Assembly: GCA_902799955.1 (NCBI GenBank) | Contig: CADCCQ010000004.1 | Coordinates: 1 to 64,000 of the forward strand | Reading direction: 5' to 3' | Length of the DNA stretch: 64,000 bases | From: an uncultured bacterium | GTDB taxonomy: Bacteria > Verrucomicrobiota > Kiritimatiellia > RFP12 > UBA1067 | In this document: piece after piece, positions 26,744 to 33,942 of the stretch | Layout: the number at the start of each line of letters is the position of its first letter | Position numbering within the stretch: position 1 is the first letter of the stretch | The notes under the pieces: generated by a model | Databases searched by the model: none | The model's input: the letters and a program-made list of their open reading frames with translations, nothing else | Told to the model about the DNA's origin: nothing | Position numbers and translations under genes: made by a program

Positions 26744-28267
26744 CTACTTGGCCTTCCTGTCGCGCAACGCCGAGATGACGTTGGGGAACACCATCAGCAT
26801 CGTGAAGACGGTGACGGTCGCGACCACCGCGCCCTTGGCGACGACACCGCCGACTCCGTCGAACGGAATCAGCCGGGCGGTGTCCCATGCGATGGCGCAG
26901 AGCACGACGGTGAGAAGGGCGTAGCGGACGTGCATCCACCAGTAGACCTTCGCCTGCGCCCCGTTGAAGAAGTACTTGAACACGACGTGCGCCTCCCACG
27001 GGACCTGGATGAAGACATAGCTGATGATCGTCGAGAGGATCACGCCGTCGAGCTTGTAGGCGTCCGGGAGCCAGATGACGAACGCGAAGTTCAAGGCGAG
27101 GTTCACGATGCTTGCGACGATGGGCTTCCACCGGTCCTGCTTCCAGAGCGCGGCGGCGGCCTTGAAGGAGAGCAGCATCTGCCGCGACTGGTTGACGTAG
27201 AAGTAGAGGATCATCAGGATGGGCGTGAGGGCGTGGCGCATCAGCGCCGGGTCTCCCCTTGTCCACGCGGATATGAACGGCTGGTACAGCGCCGCCATCA
27301 TCGCGGAGCTCCAGAGGATGCACAGCTGCGTCATGCGCACCATCTTCATGAAGAGCCTGAAGTTCTCCGCCTTAGTCTCGGTGTGGATCTTGTTGCCGAA
27401 CCCGCCGAGCACCGACTTGTAGATGATGCTGATCAGGCCGGCGACGGACGTGACGACGTAGTAGTAGTTGCCGTACGCGGCGACGGCGACGAGGCCGAGG
27501 AACACGGAGATGACGATGTTGTCGAAGGAGTAGGAGACGACGCCGCCGATCTTGTGCAGGAACACCGACTTCACGTCCGACAGGACGCGGCGGCGGTTCT
27601 CGGCGGGGAGGGCGCCGCGCGGCTCGATGGCCGGGAAGAGGCGCCGCGACTCGCGGAAGATAAGCAGGTTGGAGATGATCGTGAAGAAGACCGTCGCGAT
27701 GACGTAGAGGTAGTAGCTGCGGGTGAGGAGCAGGATGAGGAACACGACGACGTACTGGACGATGGAGGTGAAGGTGCGTACGTTGTTCAGCACGTCGTTG
27801 CGATGGTGGACGGCGAGGACGGAGCCGCGGTAGGCGAAGAAGAAGTAGCTCGCCGCCGCGTTGACGAGGTGGATGACGTAGAGGATGTGCAGGTCTATGT
27901 CGGGCGGCACGTTGCCGTGGATGAGCTTCCTCAGGAAGGGCAGCAGGCACAGCCCGCCGAAGAAGATGACACCGCCCACCCAGCGGTAGACGGTGCGGTA
28001 GAAGCGCAGGTAGGCGCATGTCAGCTCGCGGTTGTCGTCGGCGATGGGCTTGTACATCGAGGAGATGACGGCGGAGCCGAAGCCGAGCTCCGCGAGCATC
28101 AGCACGCCGAGGATGGAGCCGAAGAGCCCGTTGAGCCCGAGGTAGGCGGGGCCGAGGAGCCAGAGGAAGAGCGTCCGGTTCAGGAAGGGGAAAAGCAGCC
28201 GGATGATGTTGTTGATGGCGGACGACGCCACGTTTCGCTTCATGTTCCTCGCGAAGTCCAGCTTCAT
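26744..28267 (-). CDS. Polysaccharide flippase, Wzx-like (MOP superfamily)
   Basis: About 507 residues from ATG 28267, where AAGAAG precedes the start and the frame meets the upstream stop in an ATGA overlap; a longer frame to 28381 is only overlap with the previous gene. The N-terminal KRNVASSAINNIIRLLFPFLNRTLFLWLLG and some fourteen helices are typical of Wzx and related oligosaccharide exporters. Its function is moving undecaprenyl-pyrophosphate-linked repeat units across the inner membrane. It is the last gene of the EPS operon. Confidence 0.85.
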   Translation of the reverse strand: MKLDFARNMKRNVASSAINNIIRLLFPFLNRTLFLWLLGPAYLGLNGLFGSILGVLMLAELGFGSAVISSMYKPIADDNRELTCAYLRFYRTVYRWVGGVIFFGGLCLLPFLRKLIHGNVPPDIDLHILYVIHLVNAAASYFFFAYRGSVLAVHHRNDVLNNVRTFTSIVQYVVVFLILLLTRSYYLYVIATVFFTIISNLLIFRESRRLFPAIEPRGALPAENRRRVLSDVKSVFLHKIGGVVSYSFDNIVISVFLGLVAVAAYGNYYYVVTSVAGLISIIYKSVLGGFGNKIHTETKAENFRLFMKMVRMTQLCILWSSAMMAALYQPFISAWTRGDPALMRHALTPILMILYFYVNQSRQMLLSFKAAAALWKQDRWKPIVASIVNLALNFAFVIWLPDAYKLDGVILSTIISYVFIQVPWEAHVVFKYFFNGAQAKVYWWMHVRYALLTVVLCAIAWDTARLIPFDGVGGVVAKGAVVATVTVFTMLMVFPNVISALRDRKAK

Positions 28268-29592
28268 GGATGCTTCTTTCTCCAGTCGTCCGCGATCCTC
28301 TGCCCGTCCGTTGCCAGGTACGACAGCATGGCGAACATGAACAGCAGGCAGACGAGGTTCATCTGCTGGCGGAGGACCCATTCAAGGAAGCTCTGGAGGT
28401 AGTTGGCGGTCAGGCCGCCAAGCAGCCCGGCGGGGATGAAGAACCACGGCGTCCCCTTGAGCCGCCGCAGCAGCCGCACGCACAGGTACAGGTACCACAG
28501 GAACCAGATGACCATCGCGATGAGCGCGGGGATGCCGCACTCTGCTCCTACGAGGAGGTAGACCGTCTCGACGATCCCGACGTACGTCAGCTCGTAGCCC
28601 ATCTCGTCGCTGGCGAGGGCCTGGTAGGGGTAGTCCGGGGACATCTTCAGGCTCCAGTTGTTGATGCCCACCCCGGCCATTGGCTTGTCCTTGATCATCT
28701 CCCACGCGCAGTGCGCCAGCTCCACGCGCGTGTCGCTCGACGCCTGGGGCGCGTGCACGAAGCGGTCGATGATCCTGGGCATGATGGCGACTAGGCCCAT
28801 CGCCGCGATCGCGGCGATGGGGATCATGCGCCTGACGAAGACCTTCTTGTCGGAGTAGACCATGCACGCGAGGGCCGTCAGCCCGTACGAGAGGGGCATG
28901 ACGAGGAAGGCGCCCCTCGAGTATGACCACATCGTGGAGAGAATCGCGATGCAGAACCCGGCGAAGCACACCTTGTCGAAGACCGTGCGCACGCCGTGCG
29001 TCAGGAACCTCGCGAAGAGCAGCGTCCCGAAGAGGTGCAGCGCCATGGCCATGCAGTTCCAGTGCGCGAAGAGCCCGTGCGCCTGGAAGCGGACGGAGAA
29101 GTGCTGGGAGAGCACGGGGAAGAAGTTGGCGAAGACGATGATCAGGAACGACGTGGTAAGCGCCTTGAAGTCGTTCGTCGTCCTGAGGAAGGCGTACACG
29201 GCCAGGTAGACGATGAAGAGCATCATCATCTTCCATATCTCAAGCCAGCAGATCAGGCCGTCCTCGGCGTTCGCGAGGCTGGGGAGGCAGAGGAGGAAGT
29301 ACAGCGCGTAGATCTTGTATCCCCCCTCCGGGAAGAAGCCCTTGACCCTTCCCTTGAGCTTCGCCGCGAAGAGGATCGCAATCGAGAACAGGTAGATGAG
29401 GCTCACCTCCATGCCGCGCGCCGAGCCGTGGTACTCCTCGTGCGAGAAGAAGTTGATGGCGGTGGACTGGTATTTCCACAGCGACAGCATGATCGCGAAG
29501 ACGATGTAGCGCATCCACCTGACGTTGGCCGCCAGCAGGAACGTGAGCGGCGCCACACCCAGCGCGGCAAGTGTGAACAGGAAGTACTTCAT
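28264..29592 (-). CDS. O-antigen ligase/polymerase family protein (Wzy-like)
   Basis: A 442-residue protein with about eleven helices. The large periplasmic loop contains SDTRVELAHCAWEMIKDKPMAGVGINNW, the R-x-W-x-MI-x-D-xP-x-x-G-x-G signature of the Wzy_C domain. In this cluster, with flippase, Wza-like and Wzc-like partners, it most likely polymerises the EPS repeat units. The start lies five bases after the stop of the Wza-like gene. Confidence 0.85.
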   Translation of the reverse strand: MKYFLFTLAALGVAPLTFLLAANVRWMRYIVFAIMLSLWKYQSTAINFFSHEEYHGSARGMEVSLIYLFSIAILFAAKLKGRVKGFFPEGGYKIYALYFLLCLPSLANAEDGLICWLEIWKMMMLFIVYLAVYAFLRTTNDFKALTTSFLIIVFANFFPVLSQHFSVRFQAHGLFAHWNCMAMALHLFGTLLFARFLTHGVRTVFDKVCFAGFCIAILSTMWSYSRGAFLVMPLSYGLTALACMVYSDKKVFVRRMIPIAAIAAMGLVAIMPRIIDRFVHAPQASSDTRVELAHCAWEMIKDKPMAGVGINNWSLKMSPDYPYQALASDEMGYELTYVGIVETVYLLVGAECGIPALIAMVIWFLWYLYLCVRLLRRLKGTPWFFIPAGLLGGLTANYLQSFLEWVLRQQMNLVCLLFMFAMLSYLATDGQRIADDWRKKHP

Positions 29593-29596
29593 GTCC

Positions 29597-30661
29597 CTAG
29601 TTGGACGAGAACACCGCGACGCGCGACGTGATGAGGTTGATCAGCTGCGCCGTCGGGAGGAGCTTCCTCACGAACACGTTGTACTCCGAGATGTCGTCCT
29701 TGGGCACGTAGACGATGTCGCCGGACTTGAGGTTGATGTTCCTGCACTTGCCGGCAAGTATGCCGTCCACGTTGACCTTGTACATCTTGGGATGCACGAG
29801 GCCGTCGCGGATGATGATCACGTGCTTCCAGTGCGTCTCAAGCATCCAGCCCGCGGAGGTGAGCGTCTCTATCAGGCCCATGCCAGGCTCGTAGAGGCGC
29901 TTGTGGGGGTTCTTGACCTCGCCGCAGATGGTGACGGACGCCTCCATTCTCTGCGCGATGAAGACGTAGTCGCCCTTGCGTATCCTGATGTTGTTGAGGC
30001 GGTCGCCTTTCTCGATGGCGAGGTGGAAGTCGACCGGGAGGATCGCGCCGTTGCGGATGATGTACGAGTGGTCGAGGTCGGCCGCGTCGACCGCGACGCC
30101 GTTGAAGAGACGCGCCGCGCTGGCTCCCGCCATCGCGTAGAGGTCGGCGAGCCTCGTGGCGTTCGAGACTGGGTACACGCCCGGGTGGGCGCACAGGCCG
30201 GAGATGGTGGCCGTTTCGCTGTGGACGGTCTTCACCGTTATGCTCACGACCGGGTTCCTCACGTAGTCCTTGAGCCCGTTGTGGATGGCCTCCGCGCCCT
30301 CGGCGATCGTCAGGCCGCTCAGCTTGACCTGGCCCATGAACGCGAAGCCCACCATGCCGTCGGGGCCGATCTTCGTCAGCATGCCCAGGTCCTGGTGGTC
30401 GTACACCCTTATCTCGATTTCGTCGCCGGCGTTCATGTGGTACACCGGCTCCTCCTCCATCTCGAGCTCCATCAGGCGCTTCCTGATGCGGGCCTCGTCC
30501 TCCTCCGTGCGGGCGGTCTCGTCCAGGATGGCGCTGTCGTCGTCGGTGTTCGTGAGTTCGAATGCAGTGTCGAAGTGGGATGTCAGCCTGTCCGGGTAGC
30601 ATCCGCCGACCGCGAGCCCCAGCGCCGCAAGTCCTGTCGTGGCAAGTGCAATACGACTCAT
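29597..30661 (-). CDS. Polysaccharide export lipoprotein, Wza-like (Poly_export/SLBB)
   Basis: About 354 residues from ATG 30661, which overlaps the stop of the Wzc-like gene (ATGA). The signal ends in LGLAVGGC, a lipobox, so it is an outer-membrane-targeted lipoprotein. YHMNAGDEIEIRVYDHQDLG opens the export domain and two SLBB-type segments follow (ATISGLCAHPGVYPVSNATRLADLYAMAG and ASVTICGEVKNPHKRLYEPGMGLIETL). It would form the outer-membrane channel that works with the Wzc-like copolymerase. An Asp/Glu-rich linker of about 40 residues (residues 38-75) precedes the first domain. Confidence 0.87.
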   Translation of the reverse strand: MSRIALATTGLAALGLAVGGCYPDRLTSHFDTAFELTNTDDDSAILDETARTEEDEARIRKRLMELEMEEEPVYHMNAGDEIEIRVYDHQDLGMLTKIGPDGMVGFAFMGQVKLSGLTIAEGAEAIHNGLKDYVRNPVVSITVKTVHSETATISGLCAHPGVYPVSNATRLADLYAMAGASAARLFNGVAVDAADLDHSYIIRNGAILPVDFHLAIEKGDRLNNIRIRKGDYVFIAQRMEASVTICGEVKNPHKRLYEPGMGLIETLTSAGWMLETHWKHVIIIRDGLVHPKMYKVNVDGILAGKCRNINLKSGDIVYVPKDDISEYNVFVRKLLPTAQLINLITSRVAVFSSN

Positions 30662-32631
30662 TTCAGCACCTCCATTTCCTCGCGGACGACCTTGGCCTTC
30701 GCGCCTGTGGCTATGGCCATGATTGTCTTCCCCGACGCCTTCATGTGCCGCCTTGCGTACGCAAAGGCTCGGCGGGTCGTCGTGCGGTCGCCGACGCCCA
30801 GCAGCACCGCGCCGCACAGCTGCAGGATCTGGTCGAAGAACGCCCCGCCGACGCGCACATGCTCCTTAAGTCGGATGAATATGTTGTCGTACTCCTCGTT
30901 GAGAGTGGCCAAGTCTGCCTTGAGCATCTCGATTTCCGTGGGGGCGAGCGAATACTTGCTCGCCATCGGGAACCAGCCGCGCTGCTCGTTGCGGACGACG
31001 CCGAGCATCTCCTGGCATCCGTCGTGGGGGGTGAATCCCTCCTGCGACACGATGTCCACGATGAAGCACCTGACTCCGGACATCGACGCCGTGAAGTCCA
31101 TGACCTCCGCGAACTTCGGGTTTATCTTCACGCCCGGAAGCCTGCACTCGAGCACGATCTTCGCGTCGCGTCCGGCGCTTAGCGCCTTCTGCGCCACGAC
31201 CACCATGACGTCGCGCTCCTCCTCCTCGGACATTGCCTTGCACTTCGGGAGCGAGCCGAGGAAGTTGATTTCGCTGTAGACGGATATCTCCTTTCCGCCG
31301 CGGACGTAGCCGAACATCAGCCCCGACGTGAGTATGATCAGCATGATGGCGAAGGTGCAGGCGCCGGCGCCGCCGAGGGAGAACACCGCTTCCTTGATGC
31401 CGAACGAGCCGTGGTCCTCCGCGCCGGACGCGCGCTCGATCTGGCGGAGATCGTTCCTGAGGGCCACCGACGCGTAGGCGATGTTGTCGAGCTGCTCCTC
31501 GAGGTCGTGGAGGGACGCCTTCAAATCCTTGCGGCGAGACTCTATCTTGTCGTACTCGATGACGTCCGCGACGAGCTTCGACGCGTCCTTCTCGTTCGCC
31601 TTGATCTCCTGCTCGAGGGTGAGCTTGCGCTCGTCGATCGCCTCCATCCTCGTCGCGCAGTCGGCGAGGGCGCCGGCGGTCTTCTCCAGGTGGTCCATCT
31701 TCTCGATGTCCACGCCCTCGGCGCCCTTGGACTTCAGGAAGTCCTCCAGCTCCTTCACGAGGTCCGCGCGCTCCTTGATCTTCCCGGCCACCTTCGGGTT
31801 GGTGTCCGTGAACTTCTCGCGCAGCTTCGTCAGCTCGTCGTCCACCGCCGTTATCGCATCAACGCGGCGGCGGATCGCCTGGGCGTTGTCCATGACGGCC
31901 TTTCCGTTGTTGCCGATCGCGGCCTCGAGCTTCTTCTTCTTGAGCTCCTCGTTGGCGAGGTCCACGCCGAGAGCCGAGAGGTTGCGCCGCTGGTCGGAGA
32001 TCAGCGAGTTGAGGGCCAGCAGGGCCTCCTTCGGGGAGAGGACGCCTATACGGGTCGTGAGCTCGGACTCGGCAACGTCCAGCTTGGCGATCTCCCTTGC
32101 GACGTTGTCGCGCCTCGACTCGATGTTCTTCTTCCAGTCGCCGAAGTCGGCCGACCTGAACTTGACGTACTCCTCCGCAAGCAGCTCCGCGTAGATGTTG
32201 ACCTTGTCGGCCGCGCCCTGGCGCGACTTCGACGTCGCGGTGAGCGTGAACAGGTTGCTCTGGCGCTTGTCCTGCTCGACCTTCAGTGCCATGCCCACGC
32301 ACATGCGCTCCTCTTCGTCCATCTTGACGTGCGAGGCGACTTCGCGCTTTATCGAGCCGCGCTCGAGGATGGACATCAGCTGCCTGTTGCCCATGTTCTC
32401 GATTCTCGATATCTTCTTCGGCGTGAACATGAGGCGGGTCGTGGCCTCGTAGCGGTTGACGCTTCTCTGGGCGCGTTTCGCAAGATACACGCCTAGCGCC
32501 GTGGACAGGGCACAGAAGACCATAAGCAACACGAACCACCATTTTCTGACGATGATCCACGCTACCTTGTTGAAGGCAAACAGGCTGCGAAGCCTAGCTT
32601 GGTCAGCTTCCGTAGTCGTATTATCTTCCAT
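30658..32631 (-). CDS. Wzc-like polysaccharide copolymerase with degenerate BY-kinase domain
   Basis: A 657-residue protein: first membrane helix about residues 28-50 (WWFVLLMVFCALSTALGVYLA), long periplasmic coiled-coil region (Lys/Glu-rich, about 160-400), second helix about 425-447, and a 210-residue cytoplasmic domain. That last domain follows the BY-kinase layout but has lost its catalytic parts: the Walker A zone reads LPGVKINPKFAE instead of GxGKS/T, and the Walker A' strand reads CFIVDIVSQEG where IDADLR is expected. No C-terminal tyrosine cluster is visible. It should still set chain length but cannot bind ATP by the usual route. Its ATG lacks a ribosome-binding site and follows an AT-rich stretch. 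Confidence 0.75.
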   Translation of the reverse strand: MEDNTTTEADQARLRSLFAFNKVAWIIVRKWWFVLLMVFCALSTALGVYLAKRAQRSVNRYEATTRLMFTPKKISRIENMGNRQLMSILERGSIKREVASHVKMDEEERMCVGMALKVEQDKRQSNLFTLTATSKSRQGAADKVNIYAELLAEEYVKFRSADFGDWKKNIESRRDNVAREIAKLDVAESELTTRIGVLSPKEALLALNSLISDQRRNLSALGVDLANEELKKKKLEAAIGNNGKAVMDNAQAIRRRVDAITAVDDELTKLREKFTDTNPKVAGKIKERADLVKELEDFLKSKGAEGVDIEKMDHLEKTAGALADCATRMEAIDERKLTLEQEIKANEKDASKLVADVIEYDKIESRRKDLKASLHDLEEQLDNIAYASVALRNDLRQIERASGAEDHGSFGIKEAVFSLGGAGACTFAIMLIILTSGLMFGYVRGGKEISVYSEINFLGSLPKCKAMSEEEERDVMVVVAQKALSAGRDAKIVLECRLPGVKINPKFAEVMDFTASMSGVRCFIVDIVSQEGFTPHDGCQEMLGVVRNEQRGWFPMASKYSLAPTEIEMLKADLATLNEEYDNIFIRLKEHVRVGGAFFDQILQLCGAVLLGVGDRTTTRRAFAYARRHMKASGKTIMAIATGAKAKVVREEMEVLK

Positions 32632-32730
32632 CGGTTTTAGTTTTTGATTTGAAGATGGGATATTAAAGCATATTTTCGCGAAAAAATCAACCAGTTTTTA
32701 ATAGGAATTTTACATGGAGGGGGGACAAGC

Positions 32731-33942
32731 TCATTTGATTTCCAAATAGAAGTCCACGAGTCTGGCGGAAAGGCGGTTCCAGTCATATTCCGCTGCGGCT
32801 TTGCGGCCGGCCTCTGACATCCCCCTTGCGGCGCCCGAAGCGATCCGCCTGGAAAGCTCGTCGAGAGCCCGATCGAGGTCGGCGGCGGAGGCGGAGTCGA
32901 ACGTGATCGCCGCGTCGGGGTGCCTGGCGCAAAGCCTTCCAAGCCCACCGACGTCGCTTGCCACGACGGGCAGCCCTGCCGCCCACGCCTCCAGCGCGAC
33001 TATGCCGAATGGCTCGTGGCGGCTTGCAAGTACGAAGGCGTCGGCGTTTCCGTATTCCGCAATCAGCTCAGGGCTTCCCGGGCGAAGCGCCCCGACGAAG
33101 GCGACGCGGTCCGAGACGCCGAGTTCCGCCGCCTTCGCCTTCAGCTCCTCAAGGTAGTCCGGCTGGGTGGCGGGGCCGACGAGCCGGAGCGTCGTGCCCG
33201 GATGGCGGGCCAGCGCCTCGACAAGCGCCATCTGGTTCTTCTGCCGGTCGATTCTCGCGACGCAGAGGAGGGAGAGCTTGGAGCTTGGAGCTTGGAGCTT
33301 GGAGCTTGGAGTTGGGAACAGTGACGTGTCGACGCCATTGGGCAGAAACATCACATGCGGGTGGATCGCCTTGTAGCGGTCGTACTCGTCTTCGCCGACG
33401 CAGACGATGCCGCCGAAGTCCTCGGGGATGCGTCGCGTCCAGCCAAGCGCGTAGTCCAGCATCTTGCCCCAGGGGATGCGCCTGCGCGTCGGCGCCTTCA
33501 GGCTCTTCGCCTCCACGCCGGGAACATTCGCCCCGCCGCCGTGGAGCGATATCACGCACCTTGTCCGTTCCCCGTTCCCCATTCCCCATTCCCCGACCCT
33601 TAGGCACAGCTCGGCGATTCGGGCCATCGCATGGCAGTGGATGACGTCGGGCCTCCATTCGCGAAGCGCCTTTCCGAGGCCTGGCACGAAGGGGTTGCCG
33701 CCTTTGCGGTCGAGTTCAGCGACGAGCGACTTCGGCATCGGCCACCAGGGGTAGATGGGCTTGAACCGGAGGATGTCGAGTCCGTCGACGGTTTCGCGTT
33801 CCTTGCCGCACAGCGCGGTCGTCGCGAAGAGCCGCACCTCGTGCCCCGCCGCCCGCTGCGCCTTTGCGAGGTTCCAGACGACTTGCTCCGTCCCGCCCCA
33901 GTCGTCGAACGAGAGCCGCCTCAGTACATGCGCGATCCTCAT
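32731..33942 (-). CDS. GT4 family glycosyltransferase with two in-frame repeat arrays
   Basis: About 403 residues from ATG 33942, which overlaps the stop of the kinase gene (ATGA). GT4 signatures: RLSFDDWGGTEQVVWNLAKAQRAAGHEV, DVIHCHAM, LLCVARIDRQKNQMALVEAL and ASRHEPFGIVALEAWAAGLPVVASDVGG (E-x7-E). Two short-repeat arrays are read through: one gives RVGEWGMGNGERTR in the N-terminal domain (33567-33594), the other gives TPSSKLQAPSSKLS exactly in the linker between the two GT-B domains (33274-33316). Both are in frame and the catalytic motifs are intact, so the enzyme is probably functional. The donor is unknown. Confidence 0.83.
   Translation of the reverse strand: MRIAHVLRRLSFDDWGGTEQVVWNLAKAQRAAGHEVRLFATTALCGKERETVDGLDILRFKPIYPWWPMPKSLVAELDRKGGNPFVPGLGKALREWRPDVIHCHAMARIAELCLRVGEWGMGNGERTRCVISLHGGGANVPGVEAKSLKAPTRRRIPWGKMLDYALGWTRRIPEDFGGIVCVGEDEYDRYKAIHPHVMFLPNGVDTSLFPTPSSKLQAPSSKLSLLCVARIDRQKNQMALVEALARHPGTTLRLVGPATQPDYLEELKAKAAELGVSDRVAFVGALRPGSPELIAEYGNADAFVLASRHEPFGIVALEAWAAGLPVVASDVGGLGRLCARHPDAAITFDSASAADLDRALDELSRRIASGAARGMSEAGRKAAAEYDWNRLSARLVDFYLEIK
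33274..33316. repeat. GAGCTTG heptamer array, in frame in a GT4 gene
   Basis: Six consecutive 7-bp units of GAGCTTG (the last degenerate). The reverse complement is read in the gene as PSSKLQAPSSKL, at the linker between the two Rossmann domains. The same word family (AGCTCNA) forms the large intergenic array at 42746-42985. Confidence 0.85.
33567..33594. repeat. RTTCCCC heptamer array, in frame in a GT4 gene
   Basis: Four 7-bp units (GTTCCCC twice, ATTCCCC twice). Read on the coding strand they give GEWGMGNGER. The same family occurs as a much longer array at 43428-43558. Confidence 0.85.
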
